64,000 nucleotides of DNA, from contig NC_135245.1 in NCBI RefSeq assembly GCF_947623445.1, forward strand, positions 15,879,501 through 15,943,500. The letters run 5' to 3'. This document shows positions 12,301 through 23,141 of the stretch, in pieces (the stretch's first letter is position 1; every line of letters begins with the position of its first letter). Both the position numbers and the translations under genes were made by a program. The stretch is from Clavelina lepadiformis. Lineage: Eukaryota > Chordata > Ascidiacea > Aplousobranchia > Clavelinidae. Under the pieces are notes generated by a model, which was given only the letters and a program-made list of their open reading frames with translations, was not told the DNA's origin and ran no database searches.

Positions 12301-15300
12301 ATTGGCTGTGCAGGTAACGATTTAGGCATCTCGGGAAGACCAGCCGCATCTAAGCCAATATTTCTGCCATCACACAAGTCAATGCTAGTTGAACTAACAT
12401 TAACGGAGTAAGATTCGGTGTTGGTTGGAACAGGATCAATAGGAATATCAGTAACATCCGATGGAGCAAAGTCAGCCTCTCCAAAAACGTCAGGATTGTA
12501 AGGTACGATTCCACATTTCTTGAAACCGCTGATGGCATTACTGGCAGTTGAAACGTGGAATGAAACCTTCCAAGTCCCTTTTTGCTCCCAGTAGCATTAA
12601 CATTATCTCCTTGGACCCTTCTTATGAGTGTCGTTTTGTGAACTCCATACTCTTTGCTTGCTTTATGGTAGCCCATTCTCTTTTCATTTACTGCCCGAAT
12701 GGCGATAGTCATAGCCTCTTCGGTCCAAGATTGTTGAGTTGATGTCCTTTGACGGTTACGAGGCATTCTACAAAACAGGATTACAAGATAAACATCACCT
12801 AATTCGGTCATGAAACTATAAACAAGAAAAAGTTAACGACGGGGTGAAGTGGACCACCACTGGTCCACTTTACCCCCACCCCTTGGTTACTATTATTTTG
12901 ACTGTTGGCCAAATTTTGGCTAGTCAGTAAGCGGAATGAACCTATGTAATGCGTACGTGATACAGTAAAACTCCTTTCTACCATTCAACCAAACTTCTAC
13001 CTTATTCATGTAAAATAAAATCTAAGTTACAAGACATACCTTTCAATAGATCAGAGAGTACAAAAAACGAATTCCGTGCCTTTTCTTGCCTTCTTTTCCA
13101 CGTAACCTCGAATAATGGCATGTGCAACCACGTTATGTCATGCTTCACTAAACTTAGTGGTATCCGCGCGGTTAAAAAAATTTATTAAGAAAATAAGAGG
13201 GGTGTGCCACTTTTCCCCGTTGGTCCGCTTTACCCCACCTTCCCCTATGTTTTAAAAAATACATGTTAATTAGTTTAATATACAAATATAATTTAATTTA
13301 ATATACAATTTAATTTACAATTTAATATAATATACAATACAAATTTTAACATCTATTGATTTTTTTATCGAGAAATTACAAGTAAAACTGCAAGCGATTG
13401 ACGTCACGTATGTTTTGACCTGGAGTAGCCTTTACCGGGGCATAATAGCGACAAACATGGCATTGGCAACAGCATCTTTTACACAAAAAGTACCGGTACC
13501 GAGTACCGACAAAGTACCGAACTACTTTTTAAAAATATTTTCCAGTACCGGAACCATCGGTACATTTTTGCCAAGTACCGGTACCGTTACTGACGGTACT
13601 TTCAAAGTACCGACTGCCCGCCTCTGGCTTTGTACTGTAAGTCACAATTGAGTAGCTGCTACCAAACCTTATCAAAAGTCTTTCTCCTCACTCACATCAA
13701 AACGAAGACAAGAAATTGTCTTCAGCCTGTTATTGTTTAAGGAGGTGGAAGACGCTGTTATCATTGCCTTCCAAGTTGTGATTTTATAATTATGTATCTG
13801 TTATTTACCACGCTATTATTGCATAACGTCATAATTGCTTTGTTTCTGATTGTTCTTTCTTTAATTTCTAATTCTTCTAATTTCAAAGCATATTGTATAT
13901 TGCAAGAAGCAAATACATTCGTACAAAAATAATTAAATCATAGGGGCGATTTTGACCCAGAACTCCGAAAAGGAGGCGATTTTACAAAAAAGGTTGAAGA
14001 CCACTGGATTAGACAATTGTTAAATGTGTCACAATATCATCTTTTTTCTCATTCAGTTGCTTTTATTTTGCGTTTGAACCAAGTTGAAAAACGTAAATTG
14101 TAAAGCAAATGTTTTAAAGCTTGTTATAAAATGTACCAAATTAATCGTAACATGGAATTAATTAAGATTACAGGATGTTAAAAAACAAGTCAACCTGATA
14201 AAGAAATGGTGCCAGGTGCACGGGGAGTTGAAAATAAGCTTTTCCCCAAAACATTAATTCATAAATATCAATCACTAGTTGGAAAACGCGTTGCAGGAGA
14301 TGGTGCAATGTTATTAGAAAAGATCACCCAAGCCGCTACAAACTAAGACCAATCTGTTTTTAGACTTTCTCCTTACTTTAAACATTGTCCTTAAAAGATG
14401 AGTTTTGTTAGACTCCCAAATAACCTTTCCTACGAAGAAGGTGCACTTATTGAACCTTTGTCTGTGGCAATTCATGCATGTCGTCGTGCAAAATTAACTC
14501 TTGGTCACATGGTTCTAATTTGTGGTGCCGGTCCAATTGGCCTTCTTTCCTTGCTGGTCGCTAAGGCAATGGGAGCATCGCAAGTTATCATCACTGGTAT
14601 GTAACATTATGCGGAGGTTAATTGTCGTCTGCCGATGATATCCTGCAGCAATTTTTTCCTTTCAGATTTAAGTCAAAATCGTCTGCATTTGGCAACAACA
14701 CTTGGCGCTGATCATGTAATAAATGTTGAACAAAACAAAAGTCCACAAGAGACTGCGATGCACATTGAGCAGCTATTAGGTGGCATGCCTGATAGAACAA
14801 TCGAATGCACTGGTGCAGAATCAGCTCTTCAAACCGGAATTTACGTAGGCTAAGTTACAGACATAATTTCCTGTATCCTTTATATTTATATTCCGTCGGC
14901 TGGCGGTCCCGGGCTTATGGAAGTGCACGCAAGTGCTTATTAAAGGGATTTATTCAGCTGACGTTTTTTTCTGTTACATGGTTTTTGTGCAGGCTACGAA
15001 ATCTGGGGGTTGTTTAGCGTTAGTTGGTTTAGGGGCTGATACTGCAAACGTTCCCCTCGTCAACGCAGCCGTGCGGGAGGTGGACATAGTGGGAGTAATG
15101 CGTTACTGCAATACGTGAGTCATAAATATTTCCTTTCTAGAGCTTAAACATCACAGATGTTTTTGGAAAACAAGTTAAACTAACTCCGGCGCTAATGCTC
15201 ATAGTATTATTAAAATAGTTTCTAAGTGTTGTAGAACGACAATTAACAGGTTTAACTGCCATTTCAGTTACCCAACCGCCATTCAAATGCTCGCATCCGG

Positions 15301-15433
15301 TCAAGTTAATGTCAAGCCTCTTGTGACTCATCGTTTTCCTCTCGAGAAAGCAGAGGAAGCATTTCATGTTGCCAGAGCTGGAGAAGGAATTAAAGTAATG
15401 ATCAAATGTGACCCCAACGATCAAAATCCATGA
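9317..15433 (+). CDS. Sorbitol dehydrogenase, tandem copy 2 (SORD-like)
   Basis: Eight exons: 9317-9388, 9552-9585, 9751-9915, 10059-10218, 14412-14596, 14666-14844, 14993-15114, 15268-15433; 1083 nt, 360 residues. Exon sizes equal those of copy 1 except exon 4, which has one extra codon, so the two genes arose by duplication with introns. The catalytic-zinc residues (GICGSD Cys, GHEAAG His-Glu, ALIEPLSV Glu) and GAGPIGL are intact, so it should be an active NAD-dependent polyol dehydrogenase. The structural-zinc loop reads [11 protein letters not shown], keeping two of four cysteines. Intron 4 (10219-14411) can only be closed in frame with a GC donor (TACAG/GCAAGT) and the acceptor TTGTTAG; it is filled with repeats. 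Substrate specificity relative to copy 1 cannot be read from sequence. Confidence 0.9.
10600..11155. repeat. AGGTCA-rich imperfect tandem repeat with DR5 configuration
   Basis: AGGTCAAAAT recurs about a dozen times. Three exact direct repeats of AGGTCA spaced by five bases lie at 11019-11035, 11051-11067 and 11083-11099, 32 bp apart; a fourth with one mismatch is at 10629-10645. AGGTCA DR5 is the classic binding arrangement for RAR/RXR nuclear receptors. Whether this AT-rich repeat is bound is unknown. Confidence 0.75.
11325..11480. repeat. GTACCG-rich repeat, left block
   Basis: Dense runs of GTACCG and its inverse CGGTAC, including CGGTACCGGTAC, with spacing of about 10-25 bp. It pairs with a similar block at 13485-13615 across the inserted pogo-like element, so the two were probably one repeat before insertion. 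Confidence 0.6.
11502..13245. mobile_element. Pogo-like DNA transposon, internally deleted, TA-flanked
   Basis: Imperfect terminal inverted repeats of about 28 bp carry the shared core GGTGGGGTAAAGCGGACCA; TA dinucleotides at 11500-11501 and 13246-13247 match the Tc1/mariner/pogo target duplication. Near 12837-12885 a further palindromic copy of the terminal motif occurs. The minus strand carries the two ends of a transposase but no catalytic core (see 11838-12766). Confidence 0.85.
11838..12766 (-). pseudogene. Pogo-like transposase remnant: psq-type HTH plus C-terminal PHD-like finger, catalytic DDE core missing
   Basis: The remnant starts at 12766 with MPRNRQRT. About 65 residues resemble the Psq/CENP-B-type helix-turn-helix ([30 protein letters not shown]). 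The frame then passes directly into the region that normally follows the DDE domain ([17 protein letters not shown], in another frame). The downstream part ends in [23 protein letters not shown], a C4HC3 PHD-like zinc finger. The roughly 300-residue catalytic domain is absent, so the element cannot move itself. Deletion derivatives of this kind are usually mobilised, if at all, by intact relatives. Confidence 0.75.
13485..13615. repeat. GTACCG-rich repeat, right block
   Basis: Starts with AGTACCGGTACCGAGTACCG and continues with several GTACCG/CGGTAC units separated by T-rich or mixed spacers. It mirrors the block left of the pogo-like insertion. Confidence 0.6.
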
Positions 15434-16371
15434 TTATGTTTGATATGTAAGTTTCGGTGTTTTACGCTTACTCACACACACACATTGGCCTATACACACG
15501 CGAGTTAACACACTTGCATATAGGCCTATAAACATATTCTACATATGCAATGTTTACACATATCTCATTTGATAAACTGTTACCAACGATAATGTCGGGC
15601 GTATTTCCGCTACCAATCACTGCACATAGTTGTGCTGTTCTTTCAAACAAAAAATTAACTTAGTAAAATCTGGTGAAAGTGGTCTGGATGTGGACGAAAG
15701 CTTTAAACCGTAAACAAAAATCGATAGCTTGAAATAATGTTATTGTGTTTTTGAAACCATCGTTTACAGTGTATGATTAGAACACGTATGCTAAGTTTCA
15801 AAACAGGCAATTAATCATGGAAGACTTTCTCAAATTGCTGTTGGTATTTGTTTACCATCTCATATTTCCCGTGACACGTTTTATTTTGCCGCGTCCATTG
15901 CTGTGTCTATAAAATTTTTGTTGCATCTATACATACGAGTTTGTTGCGTCTATGCATACTTCTCGTATATCCATCAACATCATCTCAGCTCTGTTGCTAT
16001 AGGTACCATTTCATTTCATATGTCCAAAGCTGCATAAGGATACCTGGTGATGATCAACTGTGCAATCAATGATCAGAGTTCTTCAGTTTAGAACCTCATG
16101 GTGATTTCAATTGAGCAGGTTATAGGTTTGAACAATTCCTTCCACCTTGGGTTAGCACTCGATGCAAATCAAACATTATGACAATGATTCTTTGCGTTGC
16201 GTTGTATACAAAAAATTAAAATAGTATTACAAATAAAAGTGCAAGGATTTTACAAAACAAACTCCGACACTCATTAGCTCCTCAAGGCAAGCCTATTTCG
16301 AGTACTATGTGCACAACGCACATTATCGATGACTGAATTTGGTGAATCTCAGCATTTTATGTGTAAAGGTC
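15434..16371. other. Convergent 3' spacer between SDH copy 2 and the CD20-like gene
   Basis: Contains the 3' UTRs of the two convergently transcribed genes and a short CA run near 15473. No repeat family, RNA gene or exon was recognised. Confidence 0.5.
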
Positions 16372-18029
16372 CTAATGCAGGTGATTATTGTCTTCACCAA
16401 CTGTCGGAAAAAGCGTCATCTGTAGTGCTTCTAAAGAAAAAGGAAAGTGGGAAACATTTTGTAATCATATTTGTGAGATTTGGAAAAAGCACAGATACAT
16501 GAACAAATGAGAAGAAGTGGAATGTAATTTAAACTCCACAGCATGAGATTTAAACGAAAAGTAACTTCAGTTTTTACCTGTGTGTTGGTAGTTGGTTGAA
16601 AATCCGTTGACATTCTGTTGATCCGCCATCTTTTATAAACAAACGTTGAAAATGTTAGAAAAATCGATTCCATAGAAAGTTTATTGTTTATTTTTTTTAT
16701 ATCAGTTGCACGCATTTTTAAGAACAAAGTTGACTTCATTAATAAAAAAATTTTAATCATAATATATAAAAAGTTAATAGAGATCTAAATGACATTGTAT
16801 GCCAGTACGAACGTCTATTTTTCTACCCCTTACCTTCACAATTAGATTGAAATCTAAAATATATTGAATCGTACTGGCAAGACAGAGTAACATTTCCACA
16901 AATGATATCACCACCAACGTCAAAGTCGTAGCTCTGGTCTAAATAAAGCAAAAACAAGCTTATGCCAAAATAAATTAAATAATTTATAATAACAATGATG
17001 AACACCGATGATTTATATATGTACTGTGTAAATATGTATACTGCATACTATGTATATGTGTATACTATGACATATACTTATACTATGTATATATGTATAC
17101 TGTGATATATATTTTTTATATTTATATGTGACCGATAGAACATGTAAGCCAAAAGATAATTATATATACAAGCACTGTCCGCCTTTTATGCCTATTATTT
17201 TCGTCTCTTACATAGTCTGAAAGTTCCAAAGCGGGGTCAGTCTTATGTCGGGTCAGTATATAAAGGAAGCAGGAAGCTGTCGCACAGCATCCTATGACTG
17301 CAATGACGTAGAAAACAATATGCATGGAAACCTGCAAAAAGCGAGACACGATTTGCGTGTAGCGAGTCAGGGGGCGGTTAGCCAACATGACAAGTCGCAG
17401 TAAGGTTTTGTTGAAAATTTCACTGAAGTTTCTACTTACACGCCACTTCCGGTATTTCTTACTGAACACTTTTGCCGCGACTTGTAATGCTGTTAGTATG
17501 ACCTACAAATACACCACAGTTTGACAATATTTATAGTACAAGTAAGCAAGTAAGTCAAAAGCAACTGTTAGTCGAATGTTTGCTTAAAATGTAAAACCCA
17601 CAAGATTCTTTTCAACCTGAATTGCCGCCTTCTGTTAAGCAGCTTACAGTACCTTTACTTACCCAAACACCCGCCCAGGGCCCGTATATTCCGCTTGACA
17701 TTATGCCCATGATTATACTTACTCCGCCAAGCAATACTTGAGCAACCTAAAAATAAGCAGACAATTACATTAAATAAAATCAAGTTTTCCAAAATCCGGT
17801 TAGTGTTAGTGTTAGAACTATACCTTACAGCTATCACGGAGACAATTTTCTTTTTTGAGTATGAATTCACAATACTGGATTTAACTTTGCAAAATCTTAC
17901 CGAAAGTCCAAGAATTCTGATTTTTATTTGGTGCAGTTTGTCTGAAAAACTGTCTGGTATCTTGTGCTGACCTGTGGAGCATGATTCTTCATGAACTGAA
18001 ATTATTTCCTCATCACTAAGGTGGTGCAT
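16372..18029 (-). CDS. CD20/MS4A-like four-transmembrane protein
   Basis: Seven exons: 18029-17901, 17746-17663, 17502-17440, 17331-17212, 16938-16834, 16629-16578, 16430-16372. They join to 203 codons, and five of the six internal junctions are phase 0. The product has an acidic cytoplasmic N-terminus (residues 1-43) and four hydrophobic spans: VAQVLLGGVSIIMGIM (about 44-62), WAGVWVILTALQVAA (about 66-84), HIVFYVIAVIGCCATASCF (about 95-118) and LTLVVISFVEMLLCLAS (about 138-160). The tail is short. Span 1 followed by GPWAGVW and span 2 resembles the signature of the CD20/MS4A family, plasma-membrane proteins linked to calcium entry and receptor signalling in vertebrates. The short 3-4 loop is unlike CD20. 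Function in this organism is not deducible. An alternative is a TMEM176-type or unrelated tetraspan. Confidence 0.75.
17010..17125. repeat. TATGTATAC-type low-complexity repeat in an intron of the CD20-like gene
   Basis: Imperfect alternation of TATGTATATGTGTATAC and TACTATG units, purine-pyrimidine alternating; a simple-sequence tract inside the intron between exons 4 and 5. Confidence 0.6.
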
Positions 18030-19359
18030 GTTTTTCAGCAACAGAACGTATTTAAACTTGGTGTTTGATAAAGAAATTCTTTTGCGATTATTACGGGACC
18101 CTAGCTCATACCCTTAGACACTGCAAGGAATACTATTTTTCAGAAAATGAAAACACTGTAGACAAGTATAGAATTATTTCTTAACGTTTTTCGGGTAGGA
18201 TTAAAATGATTTCTGTCTTTTATTGTCAATATGCCTATTTAATAACGGATTGGAATTTGTAGCTTCAGTATAGCATGATTATTTAATTGATCTTGAGATA
18301 ACGCCTATACTATAACGATCTTGCAAATCATATGATTCCATTGTGACTTGACGAAATGTAAGCAAAAATGCGAACATTATTTCCATTTAATTCTTGTTAG
18401 GGCTATGTTGTCTTTCCTGATCCCAGCTAACACCTTCGCAATCCACTTGAGTTAAAAATATGCTTAACTAACCAAATCAATCAGCCAGCAAATTTAGTGA
18501 CGTTGTAATGAATGTCGCCAACTTCCTGCATTTGTTTGCTGCGTATGGCTCCAGAGTTGCTGTGAATAATGGCGCGTGCAGAAGGATAGATTCTGTGGAC
18601 AAAGCACTACGTGTGACGTCACAATTATCTGCTCAAACTTTCTATGAATGGGCATTTTATCTTGATATTTCACTATTCCCCGATTAAAAGCAGTTCAACA
18701 GGATGTTTTATACTCCAGAGCAGCTTTATCTGAGGAAAGAACGATTTTCCTATCCAAAGTTATTATTCACCTTATGATATTTATTTCATTTTTTGCATCT
18801 ATGCATGTATCCATCACACATGGCACCTTTATCATACCATAATCCTGTTAGTACTATGTTTACGAATATAAGGTAAAATAAAAGTAAAATAAACAACGTA
18901 ATTTTACTTGAAACACAAAGTTAGTATTTGTAAGTTATACCGCTCTGATAATAACAAATATCACGTTTATGTTATTTTAGGATTGCCTGGAAATGCTTAT
19001 CGTCCAATATCACTCAACCATTTTAACCTTAAGAAAGGAGCTAATAGACTTGTAAACACGCATGGCACTGACGAAAAACAGTATAACGGTGTTGTAGACG
19101 GTGCAAAACATGTCAAAGAACGATGAGTTATGCCCTTGTAAAAAGCTGACTTGTGCAAAATACGCAAAACAAGACACATAGCATTCTGTTGCAGTAAATG
19201 AGGATTGTTTCATCATAATTCCTGATTTTTGAGAAGATATATGCAAGAAATATTAGATATTTGGGATTGGTGGAGTGCCAAACTCAATCAGTTTATTTCA
19301 GAAAAACTAAGTTTAAAGACATTTATTTGAATTAACCATAGGCCTAATTATCATTAAAA
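18030..19359. other. Spacer between divergent CD20-like and tail-anchored genes
   Basis: It should hold the promoters of two divergently transcribed genes. Short ORFs occur around 18908-19246 on both strands, but none has splice partners or a recognisable domain. No repeat was recognised. Confidence 0.5.
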
Positions 19360-21217
19360 ATGGTCCAAAAAAGTGAAATTGATTTAAATGAGTCCAACAG
19401 CTTGGAATCTCTCCAAAAGATTGATCGTGAACTTCATTTTGTTCTGAGCTCTTTGTCTCCATCACTTGAAGCTCTTGCCACTTTGGCTCCTGACAGCCAG
19501 GTCTATACATTTAAGAATCTGGTTGGGGATTTAAAGGAAAAAGCCAGCAAACTCTCAGCAGAAAATGTAAAAATAAAGGAGCTTGTTGGAAAATTTAGCG
19601 GCAATTTTGAACCGCCGTTAGATGGCCTGGAAGGGGTTAACTACGTTACATTTCTGTATGAAAACAAAATACTTGGAGAAAGGCTTAAGCGCGTTTTAGA
19701 TCCAAGTTGTAACAAAGCTATTCAGGTAGAGAAGTGTTTTAATTTTGAATGTTTTTTACTTTTTGCACCATGATATTTATTAGTTTCTGTACATGGCCTA
19801 TACAGAAGCTATATGTTAAAATTACTGTACAGTTACCTACGGTGGGATTTTTCGTTTTTTAAGATTTAGAAAGCTTTTTGCTTGTAATATAACAATGTAT
19901 TGAATACATTGTTATATAGAATGAATACTTATACTTATACTTGAATACTTATTTATATAGTGTAAATGTATTGAATCATACAACAACTTTAAAAAATAGA
20001 AAGAAATCACCTTTCTATAGCCTATACACGAAGCAAAATCGGCACTTTTTATGGGGATTGTGTGCAAATTCGACGCAGATTTTTCCAAATATAGAGTTAA
20101 GCGATACCACGTGCATGGGCTGACTTTCTTACCGTAATGCTTTTGATTTTTATACACTACTATTATTTTCAGTGTGGCATTATCGATGAAAATTTAGGCA
20201 AGACCACTCAAACAGTGTCACTTGATGAAGTCTTAAAAGGATATCTGCACGAAAAAGATGCCGAAAGGTAAAAGATACCACAAAATGTTGAAAATTTGCG
20301 TCATTGCGTTCTACATCGTGTGAATCTTCTTCTGTCCCTTCGGCTTTAAAGTACATTAAGTGATGATCAACAATATTTGTAAAACTAAGTTTGCAAATTT
20401 TACGTACATGAATGCTAAAACAGTTTCCTAAATGTACATTTGCAAATATTTTACTCTTGTGGAAAACTTGTCAAAATATTTAATTTAAGAATGCAGCAAA
20501 TGTTCTTTTCAAACAAAGTGTTTGCCAAAAGCGTTGAAAAATCTAAACAATATGACATATTCTGTCAATTTGTTACCATCGACTACTGGCACAGCGTTTA
20601 TTGAAAATTAATATATTTATTTTAAAGGGAAAAAGAGCTCGACGATTACAAAACGTTACAGCCTGGGGAATTTAAACCGGGAGGGGATAGAATGTGCGAA
20701 TGTGAAATACAAGCAGGTTAGTTGCATTGTACATGGCATTGATAACCACGAGCTATATTACTCAACCAGCTTCGATAGCAAGATAGACGAGAAAATGATT
20801 AACGCCCAAATGTTCAATATATCATGATACAGTGGAAACTCGTTAACTCGAGTTAATAAAAAATTTCGAATAACACGAAGAAACTTTATATATCCGGGTG
20901 ACTATTTGGCTAATTTAACCGGCTTCGTATAACTTGAAACTTTGAATAACTCGAAGTAATTTAATCATTTATTTCATCTTCGAGTTTTCGTTGTTCATTG
21001 TCATGTGATATACAAGAAAGTCTCAAAAACGACACACATGCTTTTATGTTATCGTATATCATTAAATACATATTTATTTTATTTCTATTTGTTATATGCA
21101 GATCCACTTGCTGACCCTCCATATTTAAGAGTTGGATTTGCAGTCGCTGGCATTTGCCTGGCATGCGCTTTTCTCTGCACTGGATCGTTGGCCGTTTTGA
21201 GCTTTGTGTATAACTGA
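19360..21217 (+). CDS. Tail-anchored helical membrane protein of unknown function
   Basis: Four exons: 19360-19725, 20173-20267, 20628-20716, 21102-21217; 666 nt, 221 residues, all junctions in frame. Residues 1-122 are strongly helical with heptad-like leucine spacing (LESLQKIDRELHFVLSSL, DLKEKASKLSAENVKIKEL). The middle is charged and includes the pair CECE. The last 25 or so residues form one hydrophobic segment (GFAVAGICLACAFLCTG) ending four residues after the last valine cluster, with no signal peptide. That layout is typical of proteins inserted post-translationally by their C-terminus into ER, mitochondrial outer or Golgi membrane, with the coiled part facing the cytosol. I do not recognise the family. 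AATAAA at 21543-21548 is a plausible polyadenylation signal. Confidence 0.8.
19887..19917. repeat. Perfect 31-bp palindrome (15-bp arms, 1-nt centre)
   Basis: The left arm ATATAACAATGTATT and right arm AATACATTGTTATAT are exact reverse complements around a single G. It lies in intron 1 of the tail-anchored protein gene and could form a cruciform or an RNA hairpin; no function is implied. Confidence 0.85.
20825..20975. repeat. Degenerate AACTCGAA-type repeat in intron 3
   Basis: Recurring AACTCG, CGAATAAC and ACTTGAA words in both orientations (for example AACTCGTTAACTCGAG and GAATAACTCGAAG) suggest a decayed short interspersed element. No clear terminal repeats or target duplication. Confidence 0.35.
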
Positions 21218-23141
21218 AGCTTCAGTATAATATTAAAAATCGTCGCTATTTATAATTAATCGATCAAAATTTGTTAATCCACAAAACAGCACAGGCCGAT
21301 TAATAATAAATTTTGATGAATAGCTATAGGTATAGCTTGTTTACTAGATGATATACTTTGCTCGTGTTAGGCTGGTGACGTCTTACTCTTTGCACATTTT
21401 TCTTTAGATTTGAACTCGTTAGAACATTTTGGTAACAACAGAAAACTTCGTAAATTTGTTTTGATAAACGTTGATAAGTATTTACAAACTTAAATTTTCA
21501 TATGCTTTTAACCTATTCCCTTCGAAACTGTAACATAAATGAAATAAATGTCTTACTGTGGAATACAAACACACGTATAAAGAGTTTTCGGATTTCGTCG
21601 CCGCCGCGTGTTTTCATTGCCTCAAGTACGTGTCAAAACTGCAGGCGAAAAGGTATGTCCGGGAAAAGACAATCCCCTTAGGCCAAATGTTTAGAAGTAT
21701 AATCTTGTGGGAGGTTCAATAGTGCTGGCAGAGTTAAAATAACACTAGCAGTCATATGATGCCGTCGTTTTGAGTCGATCGCTCTAAAATATGTTATGAG
21801 ATTAAGATTTCCGTTACAATTTGACGGCTCTTTATATTTACCACCAATGTTATTGTAGTCATAGAAGTCCGAAAGTAATTTAAAGGGAATGTTAGAGTCG
21901 CTGTAGCAAAAAACAAATTAAATTGTCATAACAAGTTGAGCTTCGAGCATTATTGTATGGTATCCTATTGTCCAAATATTTCCTTGCTGGAAACAAATTT
22001 CCTGCCGTATCCAGCTTACAAAGCAAGGTAAACATTAGCAAACCAGTGTGTTTACTCAAAGCTTTTAAAGGCAATTAATCAAAAGATTTAAAGGCGTCAC
22101 GCAAATAGCTCGAAGTTAGCTTTACAGCAAAGAAGTCTCCCTGAAAAGTAAACGAGACTAAATGTCAAATTCGTTGTCTTATTTCAACTATGCCAGCCTA
22201 TTTCAGCGCCTCCGGCTTACCAATACACAAGAGTATTAACAGAGTCGAAGTTTAGCTAAACTTTTAGACATACTCTGCTTAGACTTGTATCGGTTACGTA
22301 TCGCATTTCACAGCTGTACAGTATGCCTACTGCTTGGTTTATTGTTAATATGCGTTGTAAGGTCGCAAAAGTTTTTAAGACTTTTGTGTGAGTGTTTGAA
22401 ATTGTCGGAGAACGTATGAGTATGCGTTTACATGTCGATTGTAAAGTAGAAAAGTTGAAAGTTATAGGAAAACATCGTTGATGGTTTTGCGAAAAGATAA
22501 TGAAACTTCTTAAACGATTAATTACAACCACCACGGAGACAGAGAAAATTGTTTTGGAAGTGGGAAGAGATAAACGACATATTCCTAGTTGTATCTTAAC
22601 TACTAATTACAGGTCGTTAAAAAATACTTGCTGGCTTAAAGAAGGTGTTTTAATCGTTTTGCATGATACGTAAAAAGCTTGGTGCTGTACGTGACAAACT
22701 GACACTGTTTGTCACCCCTTTCTCTCAAGGTTATCGAGCAGAACGTGACCTTAATAAGCCATGCGGTTAGCTATTGTAAATATGGAGAAGGAATGTGAGA
22801 GAAAGTTGTTTAAAAAGTACTTAATACTTAGGTATATAGAGAGATTTATCCGCTGCGGTTTGCTAAATATCGGTGGAAAACACGGGCCTATAATTGGAAA
22901 ACCTGCAATTTCTATTAATAACTTAGACTTCTAGAGTGTAATGTCGAAGATTTGGTACTTTCCGTGGATAACAAATAGACGATATTTTTCATTGCCAAAT
23001 TAAATTTGTGGTTAATTTTAATTCTGAAACATGTTATACTAAATTTATTAAAAAGGATGCGAATAATGTTTTGAATTTTCTGCTCTAGCGATAAGCTTGT
23101 GCCAGCGCTTGCGATTTCATTGCAGGCATGTTAGATAAGAA
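21218..23141. other. Spacer between the tail-anchored and coiled-coil genes
   Basis: Holds the 3' UTR of the upstream gene and presumably the promoter and 5' UTR of the downstream gene. ATTTCATTGCAG at about 23114-23125 is a good splice acceptor 16 bp before the ATG at 23142, so a 5' UTR intron or trans-splice site is possible. Nothing else recognised. Confidence 0.5.
21543..21548 (+). promoter_or_regulatory. Polyadenylation signal of the tail-anchored protein gene
   Basis: Canonical AATAAA about 330 bp after the stop codon at 21217. Confidence 0.5.

Larger units (their letters stand above)
10219..14411 (+). other. Expanded GC-AG intron 4 of SDH copy 2
   Basis: The equivalent intron in copy 1 is 160 bp; here it is 4193 bp. 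It holds, in order, an AGGTCA-rich imperfect repeat, a GTACCG-rich block, an internally deleted pogo-like transposon, the second GTACCG block and hAT-like remnants. The hAT hints are CAGTGCTCCTTAACCCC near 10288 and the inverse of CAGTGGTCTTCAACC near 14005. The donor AG/GCAAGT matches the strong consensus typical of GC donors. Confidence 0.75.

Noticed and set aside
18908..19246. Overlapping ORFs on both strands (a hydrophobic minus-strand peptide ending KVKMVE, and a plus-strand peptide)
   Set aside because: No splice partners, no conserved motif and partly non-ATG starts; likely chance in the divergent promoter region.
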